Shown piece by piece: positions 16,053-24,876 of a DNA stretch of 64,000 nucleotides. Made by a program: the position numbers and the translations under genes. Position 1 is the stretch's first letter. The number at the start of each line of letters is the position of its first letter. This DNA is from Ectothiorhodosinus mongolicus (GTDB taxonomy: Bacteria > Pseudomonadota > Gammaproteobacteria > Ectothiorhodospirales > Ectothiorhodospiraceae): assembly GCF_022406875.1 (NCBI RefSeq), contig NZ_CP023018.1, positions 1,192,784 to 1,256,783 on the forward strand, given 5' to 3'. Under the pieces are notes generated by a model. It had not been told where the DNA came from. It searched no databases and saw nothing but the letters and a program-made list of their open reading frames with translations.

Positions 16053-16874
16053 CTAAGAAGGTTCGGCGCAACTTCGGCTGAGGTGGTTAAGAACCCAAGC
16101 AGCGGCACGTAGTCCCATTGTCGCTGTTACCGCTACGCTGGAACCATAGCCAGAACAGCTCAATCCTTGAGGTCCGTCTTCAGCCTCGCTCACCGTTGTC
16201 GATGGCAGTAGTGCGGATTCCTGGCAATAAACCGCTGGAATGCCGAAAGGGACTTTAAGATCCTTCGGAAAACCATGGGAGGCGCGCAGTCGTTTGCGCA
16301 GTTTCGCCAACAGCGCATCGTGCTCGGTTTTAGCCACATCATCCAAGCGCACACATCCGGGGTCTTTTTTGCCGCCAGCAGCGCCCGAGAGAATGAGCGG
16401 GATACCCGCTTCTCGACAGGCGACTACCATGCCCACTTTTGCAAGCACATGGTCAACTGCATCAACAACCACATCAGCCCCTTGGATAAGCTGTGAGGCA
16501 TTCTCCTCGGTAATGAAATCTTCAATGATACTGATTTGGATTTCCGGATTGATCTCGCGGGCCCGCTTTGCCATCACCTGCACTTTGGCGGCTCCCACGG
16601 TGGAATCCAGCGCATGAATTTGGCGGTTGATATTGGATTCGGTGACGTGATCCAAATCCACGAGTATCAGCGTGCCCACGCCGCTGCGGGCTAGGGCCTC
16701 TACCGTCCAAGAGCCGACACCACCAACGCCGGCGACGAGCACGCGTGCTTGCGTGAGTCGCTGCACTGCCCGGTCTCCATACAAGCGCATGATGCCCGTG
16801 AATCGTCGGGGCTCAGTGTGCCCACGAGAAGCTTGTTGAGCCGTTATATTGGAGATTTCTTGGGGCGTACTCAT
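16053..16874 (-). CDS. tcdA: TcdA, tRNA threonylcarbamoyladenosine dehydratase
   Basis: 273 residues from the ATG at 16874; the frame opens 78 bases earlier but the extra residues are not family-like. The E1-like fold has the nucleotide loop VAGVGGVGSW near residue 40, DLDHVTESNINRQIHA with the Asp and Arg of the ATP site, and the C-terminal SCSGYGSSVAVTATMGL region. TcdA (CsdL, YgdL) uses ATP to cyclise t6A to ct6A at position 37 of ANN-decoding tRNAs. It is divergent from the exported phosphatase gene. Confidence 0.92.
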   Translation of the reverse strand: MSTPQEISNITAQQASRGHTEPRRFTGIMRLYGDRAVQRLTQARVLVAGVGGVGSWTVEALARSGVGTLILVDLDHVTESNINRQIHALDSTVGAAKVQVMAKRAREINPEIQISIIEDFITEENASQLIQGADVVVDAVDHVLAKVGMVVACREAGIPLILSGAAGGKKDPGCVRLDDVAKTEHDALLAKLRKRLRASHGFPKDLKVPFGIPAVYCQESALLPSTTVSEAEDGPQGLSCSGYGSSVAVTATMGLRAAAWVLNHLSRSCAEPS

Positions 16875-16968
16875 CTTGTTTAGCGCTATGGTGTTCCAAG
16901 CCCAAGGATAAAGCAGGTCTCGCATCGCGTCATCGCATCGAGAGCCAAACAACGGTTAAACTTAGAAA

Positions 16969-17577
16969 ATGAGATTCGGTCTTTTCAAATCATATCTGTT
17001 GATAGCGGCACTATCGCTACTCCCAATATCAACGCTCTCAGCGCAATCGCCTTTAGACTCAGATCGCCTGCTTCAGGCGTTAACTGAGGGCGGTTATGTG
17101 ATCTACTGGCGCCATGCTGCCACCGATCACAGTCAGGGAGATCGCGATCTGCGCGATATGCGGCGCTGTGAAACTCAGCGCAATCTGTCTGAGTTTGGGC
17201 GGGCGCAGGCCCGTCGCGTTGGTGCTGGCTTTGAGTCTCTGGGAATCCCTGTGGGAGAAATTGTCTCCAGCCCCTTTTGCCGAAATTGGGAAACCGCCGA
17301 ATTGGCTTTTGGTCGTTATGAGATCGCCAATGATCTTTGGAATCTGCCAGCCTCGGCAGCCAGTCCATCGAGCCAGCGGGAATTGGTGGAGCGTCTGCAG
17401 CAGCGACTGAGTACTCCGCCATCAGACGCTTCGCAAAATACCGTCATTATCGGCCATAACTTGAACCTGCAAGCGGCAGCAAGAGTGCGTATTGATGAGG
17501 GAGGTATTGCGGTATTTAAACCCCTAGGAGATGGGCGTACTCGCTTTATGGGGACCTTGGTGCCTGAAGACTTTTAG
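16969..17577 (+). CDS. Exported histidine phosphatase family protein
   Basis: 202 residues with a signal peptide (about residues 1-25, ending LSAQ), so the enzyme probably acts in the periplasm. The catalytic motif is WRHAATD (RHA rather than the common RHG), the second phosphate pocket is SSPFCRNWETAELAFG, and the second His is in VIIGHNLNLQ. The nucleophile His, both Arg and the second His are kept, so it is probably active on a phosphoester. The substrate is unknown. Its 3' end overlaps hyuB (convergent) by 4 bases. Confidence 0.85.
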   Translation: MRFGLFKSYLLIAALSLLPISTLSAQSPLDSDRLLQALTEGGYVIYWRHAATDHSQGDRDLRDMRRCETQRNLSEFGRAQARRVGAGFESLGIPVGEIVSSPFCRNWETAELAFGRYEIANDLWNLPASAASPSSQRELVERLQQRLSTPPSDASQNTVIIGHNLNLQAAARVRIDEGGIAVFKPLGDGRTRFMGTLVPEDF

Positions 17578-19154
17578 TCGGTTTCGCTGGGTTTTTGGCC
17601 ATAACCGCCACCGCCTGGGGTCTCGATACGCAGGCGCTCACCGGCTTGTAGTTGTACCTGTATTTTTCCGGGCAAAGCCGTGGTGCTTCCATCCGCAGCG
17701 ATCCGAATATTGAGGCCCGCTTGGCCTGCTGCGCCGCCAAGCAGTCCATAAGGCATTGTTTTGCGTCTATCGGTTAATAGCGTCACCTCGGTTTCGCTTA
17801 GCATTTCGATTTCTCGAATCAAGCCGTCGCCACCGACTTGTGCTCCCTGTCCGCCTGAAGCCCGCCGCAGCGCATACTCGGTGATGCGCAGCGGATAACT
17901 GTATTCCATAGCCTCGACAGGCGTGTTCAAGGTATTGGTCATGTGCGAGTGCATTGCCGATTCACCTGGGCCCTGGGCATGCGCGCCATGTCCGCCGGCT
18001 AAGGTTTCGTAATAGGTGAAAGCTTCACGATTGCGGGGATCAACTCCGCCAATACTGACGTTATTCATGCTGCCTTGGGCGGCTGCCGGGACCCGCTCGG
18101 GGCTGAGCTGAGCCAGAGCGCCAAGTATCACATCGACGATGCGTTGTGAGGTCTCTACATTACCTCCGGCCACCGCGGCGGGGTATTGCGCATCCAGCAC
18201 GGAACCGGGGCGCGTGATCACGTGCAACGGGCGCTGACATCCTGCATTGGTGGCAATGTCATCATCCACCAAACTACGAAACACATAGAGCGATGCAGAC
18301 AGTGTGATGGCTCGCACCGCGTTCATGCTGCCCTTAACCTGATCCGAGCTTTGTGAGAAATCCAGTAGGACTTCATCGTCGTCAATACGCAGTCTGAGAT
18401 GAATGCGGATTGGGTCATGGGTGATGCCATCATCATCGAGTTGATCCTCAAACTCGGTTTCACCATTGGGTAATGCGCAGATGCATGCTCGCATGATGCG
18501 CTCAGAATGTTGATTCAGCGCTTCGGCATAAGTCGCCACTTGGGCGCTGCCATATTTCGCCAAGAGTTCCTCAAGGCGGCTTATTCCCGTGTGGTTGGCC
18601 ATGATCTGTGCTGTGAAATCGCCCTCACGCTCTTTGGGTGTGCGTACATTGGCCAATAAAAAGCGCATCAGGTCGGCGTCCATTTGGCCCTTTTTGATGA
18701 TTTTTACCGGAGGAATGATGATGCCTTCTTGATGCAGGCTGCAGGATAAGGGCATGGAGCCAGCGGTCATGCCACCGACATCGGAGTGATGAGCGCGATT
18801 GGCCACATAGAAATCGGGGCGGTCCCCCTCGGCAAAAACCGGAGCCACTAAGGTGATATCCGGCAGATGCGTGCCGCCCTCAAAGGGATTATTAAGCATC
18901 ACCATGTCGCCCGGCTCAAAGCGCAGCTTGGCGATGGCTGCCTGCACGGATAAGGGCATAGAACCCAGGTGTACCGGAATATGAGCGGCCTGAGCCACCA
19001 TCTCGCCTTGGCGATCAAACACCGCGCAGGAAAAATCCCGACGCTCTTTGATGTTGGGAGAGTAAGCAGTGCGATTGAGACTGACACCCATTTCCTCAGC
19101 GATCGCAGCAAAACGATGGCGGAAAACGGGCATCAGTATGGGGCTGATGCGCAT
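17574..19154 (-). CDS. Hydantoinase B/oxoprolinase family protein (HyuB-like)
   Basis: 526 residues of the HyuB family: an early PVFRHRFAAIAEEMG, then NIKERRDFSCAVFD and LNNPFEGGTHLPDI, followed by YYETLAGGHGAHAQGPGESA and a Gly-rich end RIETPGGGGYG. HyuB is the carbonyl-hydrolysing partner of HyuA in ATP-dependent opening of hydantoins, 5-oxoproline or related lactams. The ATG overlaps the hyuA stop by one base (TGATG), so the two are made together. The substrate cannot be told from the sequence. Confidence 0.88.
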   Translation of the reverse strand: MRISPILMPVFRHRFAAIAEEMGVSLNRTAYSPNIKERRDFSCAVFDRQGEMVAQAAHIPVHLGSMPLSVQAAIAKLRFEPGDMVMLNNPFEGGTHLPDITLVAPVFAEGDRPDFYVANRAHHSDVGGMTAGSMPLSCSLHQEGIIIPPVKIIKKGQMDADLMRFLLANVRTPKEREGDFTAQIMANHTGISRLEELLAKYGSAQVATYAEALNQHSERIMRACICALPNGETEFEDQLDDDGITHDPIRIHLRLRIDDDEVLLDFSQSSDQVKGSMNAVRAITLSASLYVFRSLVDDDIATNAGCQRPLHVITRPGSVLDAQYPAAVAGGNVETSQRIVDVILGALAQLSPERVPAAAQGSMNNVSIGGVDPRNREAFTYYETLAGGHGAHAQGPGESAMHSHMTNTLNTPVEAMEYSYPLRITEYALRRASGGQGAQVGGDGLIREIEMLSETEVTLLTDRRKTMPYGLLGGAAGQAGLNIRIAADGSTTALPGKIQVQLQAGERLRIETPGGGGYGQKPSETD

Positions 19155-21148
19155 CAGTTTGCTTCCTCAGATGTCTTTATCTGCAAAATGAGGTTACCCC
19201 AGTCATCGACACGCAAGTGCGCAAACGGCGGGACCACCACCGTCGAGGTGTATTCCACGATAATGGCAGGCCCGAGAATCTGATTCCCGGCCAATAAGGC
19301 TTTCCTGTCCCAAATCGTTGTATCCAGCCACTCACCATCAAAATAGACGGTTTGTGTACCCAGTTGCGCATGCGGCGGCGAGGCTTCTCCAGATTTAATG
19401 CGTTCCATCGGGGGCTTGGCCGGCTCGCCGATGGCACGCACTCTGAGGGTCACCATTTCTGTGGGTTTTTGCGGGTCGCAATAGCCATAGAGTTTTTCAT
19501 GCAGACGATGAAACCCAGCAATCGGATCGGCATCCAGCGGCACCATGATCTCAAATGACTGCCCCTGATAACGCATATCGGCGTATGCCTGGATCGTGAT
19601 TTGTGAGGGCCTTATACCTTCTGATTTTAATTCTTCAGTGGCGCGGCGTTGTAAGGTCTCTAGGGGGGCAGCCAATGCATCAAGCATTGTCGACGTATCC
19701 CCAAGCATCAGGGTTTGAGAATAATCCTTGATGACATCAGCCAATAACATGCCTGAGGCAGACAAGGTTCCCGGTCGACAAGGAATTAAGACCTGCGATA
19801 TGCCCAGTTCGCGAGCGAGGTCAGCGGCATGTAAGCCCCCAGCTCCGCCGAAACAGACTAAGGTGAATTCTCTGGGGTCATGTCCGCGTTCTACGGAAAT
19901 GACTCTTAATGCTCGCTCCATGGTGGCATTAGCGACGCGCAGAATGCCATCGGCGAGCTCATCTGCCGGGACATCTAAAACCTTTGCTAGCTGATTCATT
20001 GGCGCGTTGATGCGGCTTTTGTCCAAGCTCATGTGGCCGCCAAGGAAATGCTCGGCGACCAGCCGTCCTAAATAAAGGTTGGCATCAGTCACAGTGACAT
20101 CCTGGCCGCAGCCATAACAAGCTGGCCCTGGATCTGCTCCTGCGCTTTGTGGTCCTACCCGCAGCGCGCCACCCATATCAGCCCAAGCAATGGATCCTCC
20201 ACCGGCGCCCACGGTATGGATGTTGATCATGGGCACCTTGATGGGATGATCGGCAATGTGAGATTCCATGGTCATGGGCAGCGCTCGGTCCAGCAAAGCT
20301 ACATCGGTTGAGGTGCCTCCCATATCGAAACTCATGATCTTGTCAAAACCCGCAGCCTTTCCCATCTCCAGTGCCGCTACGGCGCCCCCGGCGGGCCCAG
20401 ACAAGATGGTGCGTACCGATTCACGCATCGCCGTCTCGGCGGATATGCTGCCACCATTGGACTGCATGATGCGCAGCGACCTTGGTGGCAGTGAATCCTG
20501 CAGGTACCGAATATAGGTACGCATTTTCGGCGCAACATAGGCGTTAATGACCGTGGTTGAGCTGCGCTCGTATTCCCTAAATTCGGGAAGGATTTCATGG
20601 GATAAGGAAAGCGGTAGCTCTAGGTCTTGAAGTATGTTTGCAACCGCTAACTCATGTTCTGGGGTGTTGAAGGAAAACAGCAATGAGATGGCAATAGACT
20701 CAATGCCTCTCTCGGCGATGGCTGATTTCAATTGTTGTACCGCTGCGGTATCCAGGGGTGTGATCTCATGGCCTTGGGTGTCGATGCGGCCAGCTACACC
20801 GAAACGACAGTCTCTCGCTACCAGAGCGGGCGCGCGTTTGGCCTTGAGGTCATAGAGCTTGGGACGTTGCTGGCGGCCAATTTCAATCACATCCTCAAAG
20901 CCAGTATTGGTAATCAGCGCGGTCACCGCGCCGCGGCGTTCAAGAAGGGCATTGGTCGCCACTGTTGAGCCATGCACCACTTTGCAATCCTGCAGCTGCA
21001 GTGAGTCGATGATATGCGCGAGGCCCTCGAGTACGGCTTGAGCAGGATTGGCGGGTGTTGACAGTCTTTTGTGCACCCGCCAGCACTGCCCATCATGCCA
21101 AATGAAGTCAGTGAAAGTTCCGCCTGTATCGATACCGATTGCCAACAT
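19154..21148 (-). CDS. Hydantoinase A/oxoprolinase family protein (HyuA-like)
   Basis: 664 residues. The ASKHA-type ATPase site is visible at the N-terminus (IGIDTGGTFTDFIWHDG) and in MSFDMGGTSTDVALLD near residue 270. VHGSTVATNALLERRGA and ISVERGHDPREFTLVCFGGAGG are further family marks. HyuA phosphorylates the amide oxygen of a cyclic imide or lactam for its partner HyuB. Separate A and B genes are usual in bacteria; 5-oxoprolinase fuses them. It is divergent from the sulfite-dehydrogenase-like gene. Glutathione recycling is one possible link, since gshA lies in the window, but that is a guess. Confidence 0.88.
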   Translation of the reverse strand: MLAIGIDTGGTFTDFIWHDGQCWRVHKRLSTPANPAQAVLEGLAHIIDSLQLQDCKVVHGSTVATNALLERRGAVTALITNTGFEDVIEIGRQQRPKLYDLKAKRAPALVARDCRFGVAGRIDTQGHEITPLDTAAVQQLKSAIAERGIESIAISLLFSFNTPEHELAVANILQDLELPLSLSHEILPEFREYERSSTTVINAYVAPKMRTYIRYLQDSLPPRSLRIMQSNGGSISAETAMRESVRTILSGPAGGAVAALEMGKAAGFDKIMSFDMGGTSTDVALLDRALPMTMESHIADHPIKVPMINIHTVGAGGGSIAWADMGGALRVGPQSAGADPGPACYGCGQDVTVTDANLYLGRLVAEHFLGGHMSLDKSRINAPMNQLAKVLDVPADELADGILRVANATMERALRVISVERGHDPREFTLVCFGGAGGLHAADLARELGISQVLIPCRPGTLSASGMLLADVIKDYSQTLMLGDTSTMLDALAAPLETLQRRATEELKSEGIRPSQITIQAYADMRYQGQSFEIMVPLDADPIAGFHRLHEKLYGYCDPQKPTEMVTLRVRAIGEPAKPPMERIKSGEASPPHAQLGTQTVYFDGEWLDTTIWDRKALLAGNQILGPAIIVEYTSTVVVPPFAHLRVDDWGNLILQIKTSEEAN

Positions 21149-21219
21149 GGATCTGCGATTGCTTAGGTGTGGCTCATTATGCCGTAGCGCTCATTACTTA
21201 TACCCCTATTCATTATTCC

Positions 21220-21248
21220 TTGACAGGCGCCCCGAACAGCAGTTAAAA
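21220..21248 (+). promoter_or_regulatory. Possible promoter for the sulfite dehydrogenase-like operon
   Basis: A perfect TTGACA at 21220-21225 is followed after 17 bases by TTAAAA (3 of 6). Start near 21255 would leave an A-rich leader of about 85 bases with repeated AAAAGC/AAAACA stretches before the ATG. Weak -10, so only tentative. Confidence 0.35.
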
Positions 21249-21338
21249 CCAAGCATGAAAGTCAGTAATAATAAAAGCATAAAAAAACATAAGAAGCAGG
21301 AAATGCCTCATACCCCTAACATGATTGGAGGTTCGGAG

Positions 21339-22682
21339 ATGAAGAAGTCAGGCAAGACGGAAGTAGAGCAGGTTCGTGGAGTCTTGGAAAACGCCGGCGC
21401 GCGCGCCGAAACACTCGAGCTTTTTGATGAAGTGACCTCTCGCCGTCAGTTTCTGGGACGTAGCGGGGCTGCCTTAGCGCTGATGGGTTTTGGAGCGGGG
21501 TCAGCAGCGGCGATGCAGGGCCTGTTTGGACAAGGTCTGGTGCCAGCCGCGTGGGCTGGGCAATTGGAAGGGATTGAAGATGACCAAGCTCGTGCGGCGC
21601 TGACGCAGGCCGGCAAAGAAGGCTTGCATATCTACAACGCCCGTCCTGTCAATGGTGAACCAGATCCCTGGCTGCTTAAAGATGCGGTCACGCCCATTAA
21701 ACATCATTTCATTCGCAACAATGACCTGATTTCTTCCCGCGCTATGGATCGTAATCCTCAAGGCTGGCGCCTGACCATTGATGGTGAAGTGAATCGCACC
21801 ACTCATTTCACACTGGATCAGCTGCAGTCAATGCGTACCGTGACTCTTTCGCTACCCATTGAGTGTGGCGGAAATGGGCGGGCCTTCTTTGACCCACCGG
21901 TTCGCGGTAACCAGTGGAAGCGCTGCGCGATTGGTTGCTCTGAATGGACGGGTGTGCCTCTGCGTGAACTGCTGAATGCCGCTGGCGTAAAAGATACCGC
22001 AGTTTACACGGGTCATTATGGCGAAGAGCCAATTCTCGGCAATCGTCCTCCCTTCTCACGCGGCATTCCCATTGACAAAGCCATGGAAGAGCACACCATT
22101 GTTGCCTTCAAGATGAACGGTGAAGATCTTCCAGCTGTCCATGGCTATCCTGTGCGTTTGGTGGTGCCGGGTTGGTATGGCAGCTGTTCCCACAAGTGGT
22201 TGAACAAGATCACTCTGCGAGATCGCGAGCACGACGGCCGGGGTATGATGGGTTATTCCTATCGAATGCCTGCCTATCCGGTCGCCCCGGGTGCTCGCCC
22301 ACCTGAAGAAGATATGGTGGTTGGTGGTCCTTGGCTCATTAAGTCCATCATCACAGGCCCCAAAGATGACGCTGAGTTCCGCGCTGGTGAGACGGTGACT
22401 GTCACCGGGCATGCTTGGGCCGGTGAGGGCCGCGTTCGTCGCGTCTCTATCTCCACTGACTTCGGCAATACTTGGCAACGGGCTCGTTTGGCGCGTCCTG
22501 CCAATAAGTATGCTTGGGCACAGTTTGAGGGTGAAGTGACCTTGCCCGGTCGTGGTTACTATGAAATCTGGGCACGTGCCGAGGATCGAGATGGCAACAT
22601 CCAACCTCAGGTCCAGGCCTGGAATCCGCGTGGCTATGAGGGCAATGTCGTGCACCGCGTGCCGGTGATGGTGTCGGCCTGA
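21339..22682 (+). CDS. Tat-exported sulfite dehydrogenase-like molybdoenzyme (SoxC/SorA family)
   Basis: 447 residues from the ATG at 21339, chosen for GGAGG 7 bases before it; the open frame runs nearly 300 bases further upstream without family-like content. A twin-arginine signal (SRRQFLGRSG, then Ala/Gly-rich) lies near residues 33-60. The molybdenum-pterin domain has the Cys ligand in LPIECGGNGRAFF and the WTGVPLRELL and GYPVRLVVPGWYG blocks; the last 130 residues form the Mo-co dimerisation domain (WAGEGRVRRVSISTDFG). The small cytochrome gene 20 bases on is a likely electron acceptor, so sulfite:cytochrome c reduction in the periplasm is the best guess. Substrate not proven. Confidence 0.85.
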   Translation: MKKSGKTEVEQVRGVLENAGARAETLELFDEVTSRRQFLGRSGAALALMGFGAGSAAAMQGLFGQGLVPAAWAGQLEGIEDDQARAALTQAGKEGLHIYNARPVNGEPDPWLLKDAVTPIKHHFIRNNDLISSRAMDRNPQGWRLTIDGEVNRTTHFTLDQLQSMRTVTLSLPIECGGNGRAFFDPPVRGNQWKRCAIGCSEWTGVPLRELLNAAGVKDTAVYTGHYGEEPILGNRPPFSRGIPIDKAMEEHTIVAFKMNGEDLPAVHGYPVRLVVPGWYGSCSHKWLNKITLRDREHDGRGMMGYSYRMPAYPVAPGARPPEEDMVVGGPWLIKSIITGPKDDAEFRAGETVTVTGHAWAGEGRVRRVSISTDFGNTWQRARLARPANKYAWAQFEGEVTLPGRGYYEIWARAEDRDGNIQPQVQAWNPRGYEGNVVHRVPVMVSA

Positions 22683-22702
22683 TTTTAAAGGAGTCAAAAG
22701 CA

Positions 22703-23020
22703 ATGCAAGTGCGTGGTTGGACAAAGTTTCGGTCATGGGCGTTGGCGACAGCGATCGTGTCGGTGGGCCTTGTCAGTCCCGTTACCCTGCATGCTCAGGG
22801 TTCGGCAGCAGACGGCATCACCCCCGAGGTTTTGTTCACCGCCACTTGCGGTGCTTGTCACACCTTAGACAAGGCCACGGGTCAGCGCCTTAATCGCGCC
22901 GACTGGGAGTGGGTGATGGATGATATGGAGAGCTATGGAATGATCTGGCTGACTCCTGTGCAACGAGAGTCCATTGTTGACTACTTAGTTGACAACTATG
23001 GGCGTAATGTTCCCCGTTAG
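22703..23020 (+). CDS. Small periplasmic c-type cytochrome
   Basis: 105 residues with a cleavable signal peptide (cleavage near residue 32, LHAQ). One heme-binding motif CGACH lies near residue 49, in ATCGACHTLDKATGQ. The Met in the second half (MIWLTPVQRESI or the preceding VMDDMESYGM) would be the sixth ligand. AGGAG lies 11 bases upstream of the ATG. Position right after the SoxC/SorA-like gene suggests it takes electrons from that enzyme, as SorB does for SorA. A strong terminator follows, ending this two-gene unit. Confidence 0.85.
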   Translation: MQVRGWTKFRSWALATAIVSVGLVSPVTLHAQGSAADGITPEVLFTATCGACHTLDKATGQRLNRADWEWVMDDMESYGMIWLTPVQRESIVDYLVDNYGRNVPR

Positions 23021-23053
23021 GCCCGCTCCCAACTCTGGGTTGTAGTCAAGTTC

Positions 23054-23084
23054 AAAGTCTGGGTGGAAACGCCCAGACTTTTTT
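23054..23084 (+). terminator. Rho-independent terminator after the cytochrome gene
   Basis: AAAGTCTGGG (23054-23063) pairs perfectly with CCCAGACTTT (23072-23081) around an 8-base loop, and a run of six T ends at 23084. It cleanly separates the sulfite-dehydrogenase-like pair from moaB. Confidence 0.92.
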
Positions 23085-23150
23085 GTGTCAGCAAACATCT
23101 TGTATAGTTTTGAACTTCCCAACAGATCCAGCATAGGAGTTGGCTTGAGA

Positions 23151-23672
23151 ATGTCTGAGCCCATAATCCCCTTGTCAGTCGCCGTACTGACCATCTCTGA
23201 TACCCGTAACGAAGAGACCGATACCAGCGGCAAGACGCTGGTTGAGCGCCTGAGTAGTGCGGGTCATCACTTGGTTGAGAAGAAAATTGTCCCCGATGAC
23301 GTGTATCGCATACGTGCCGAGGTTTCTGCTTGGATCGCTGATCCCAAAGTGCATGTCATTTTGACCAATGGGGGAACGGGGTTTGCCGGCCGCGACTCCA
23401 CGCCCGAAGCCGTATCCGTACTTTTTGATAAGCATATTGAGGGTTTTGGCGAATTATTTCGTCAGGTGTCTTGGGATGAAATCGGCAGCTCTACGATTCA
23501 AAGTCGCTGTCTGGGTGGTTTTGCTAATGGCACGCTGATTTTTTGTTTGCCGGGCTCAACCGGAGCCTGCAAAACAGCTTGGGATAAGATTATCTGTGAA
23601 CAGCTGGATAGTCGGCATTTGCCCTGTAACTACGTCAATGTCCTGATGCCAGGCAAGGGTGCGCATGCCTGA
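23151..23672 (+). CDS. moaB: MoaB, molybdenum cofactor biosynthesis protein B
   Basis: 173 residues from the ATG at 23151, with AGGAG 11 bases upstream; an in-frame ATG at 23085 exists, but that start lies at the edge of the terminator and adds residues the family lacks. Visible motifs: VLTISDTRNEETDTSGK at the start, VILTNGGTGFAGRDSTPEAV in the molybdopterin pocket and FCLPGSTGACKTAWD. MoaB/MogA adenylates molybdopterin before molybdate insertion by MoeA, though E. coli MoaB itself lacks proven activity. It overlaps moeA by 8 bases. Confidence 0.92.
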   Translation: MSEPIIPLSVAVLTISDTRNEETDTSGKTLVERLSSAGHHLVEKKIVPDDVYRIRAEVSAWIADPKVHVILTNGGTGFAGRDSTPEAVSVLFDKHIEGFGELFRQVSWDEIGSSTIQSRCLGGFANGTLIFCLPGSTGACKTAWDKIICEQLDSRHLPCNYVNVLMPGKGAHA

Positions 23673-24876
23673 TTTATATCCTGTGGAGTTGGCCCTGGAG
23701 AAAATGCTCGAGGGCGTGGCGCCTCAGGGCGTCGAACAATGTGATCTAGGCTTAGCTGCCGGGCGGATCTTGGCAGATTCCATGATGGCCACCATGGATG
23801 TACCCGCCTTTGATAATAGCGCGATGGACGGTTATGCCCTACACCATATCGATGCGGGTAAAGCGTTAAAGGTCTCCCAGCGCATTGCCGCAGGGGTTCA
23901 GGCCAGCGCTCTACAGCCTGGCACCTGTGCCCGTATTTTCACTGGCGGCCAAGTGCCTCCGGGCGCAGATTGCGTCATTGCTCAGGAAAGCACAGAGTCG
24001 AAGGGCGAAGATGAGGTGTGGATTCCGGAGGGATTGCGGGCTGGCAATAACATTCGTCCGCAGGGCTGTGATGTGCGACAGGGTGAGGTTTGCCTCACCG
24101 CCGGCAGTATTCTGGAAGCTGCAGCGCTCGGTCAGCTGGCCAGTCAGGGTTTCACCCGAGTTCCGGTGCGCATCCGCCCACGCCTCGTCTTATTGACGAC
24201 CGGGGATGAACTCATTGAACCGGGCAAACCCTTGGCTCCGGGCCAAATCTATAACTCCAATCAACCCATGCTTTGCCGTCTTTTGGAGCGTTTTGGGGCA
24301 GAAGTTGTTGGCGCTTGGCACGCGCCCGATAGCTATGAAAAAACCTGTGAATTGCTGCAACAAGCAGCGCTCAAGTCCGATTTAGTGGTATCCACGGGTG
24401 GCGTTAGTGTTGGCGAAGAGGATCACGTGAAAGCGGCTCTGCAGTCCTTGGGCTCGCTTGAGGTCTGGCGTTTGGATTTAAGGCCCGGAAAGCCCCTGGC
24501 CTATGGTCATCTGCCTGGGTCGCAGCAGCGTTCCATTCCTTTTGTCGGTTTGCCAGGAAACCCAGTTTCAGGCTATGTTGGGGCATGGTTATTTCTGCGG
24601 CCTTTGCTGGCAAAAATGCTGGCGTGCCCGCGTCGTCTTGAGTTGCCACGAATTCAGGCCGAGGCGCAATTTGAAGCTCAGAACGGACCGCGTCGTCATT
24701 ACATGCGGGTACGTTTGAATTACCAAAGTTCTCCTCCCAAAGCCGAGGCCTATCTGGATCAAAGTTCGGGTGTTCTGTCTTCCTGTGTGCAGGCCGATGC
24801 CTTAGCTTGCGTACCTGGCGATATGCGGGTCAGTCAGGGCGATTTATTGGACTGCTTTTTGCTCGTGCATGACTGA
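23665..24876 (+). CDS. moeA: MoeA, molybdopterin molybdenumtransferase
   Basis: 403 residues from the ATG at 23665, inside the end of moaB; a GTG two codons earlier is possible. MoeA inserts molybdate into adenylated molybdopterin. Family blocks: MDVPAFDNSAMDGYAL, FTGGQVPPGADCVI, LLTTGDELIEPGKPLAPGQIYNSN, DLVVSTGGVSVGEEDHVK and FVGLPGNPVSGYV. It lies just after the molybdoenzyme operon and completes, with moaB and moaCDE, much of the cofactor path. The stop overlaps the pgeF start (TGATG). Confidence 0.95.
   Translation: MPDLYPVELALEKMLEGVAPQGVEQCDLGLAAGRILADSMMATMDVPAFDNSAMDGYALHHIDAGKALKVSQRIAAGVQASALQPGTCARIFTGGQVPPGADCVIAQESTESKGEDEVWIPEGLRAGNNIRPQGCDVRQGEVCLTAGSILEAAALGQLASQGFTRVPVRIRPRLVLLTTGDELIEPGKPLAPGQIYNSNQPMLCRLLERFGAEVVGAWHAPDSYEKTCELLQQAALKSDLVVSTGGVSVGEEDHVKAALQSLGSLEVWRLDLRPGKPLAYGHLPGSQQRSIPFVGLPGNPVSGYVGAWLFLRPLLAKMLACPRRLELPRIQAEAQFEAQNGPRRHYMRVRLNYQSSPPKAEAYLDQSSGVLSSCVQADALACVPGDMRVSQGDLLDCFLLVHD

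Noticed and set aside
17574-21148. HyuA/HyuB as a split 5-oxoprolinase
   Set aside because: Family marks do not separate oxoprolinase from hydantoinase; kept as a general family call.
22056-22736. A 226-residue frame antisense to the sulfite-dehydrogenase-like gene
   Set aside because: Shadow of a well-supported gene; no ribosome site or recognisable domain.
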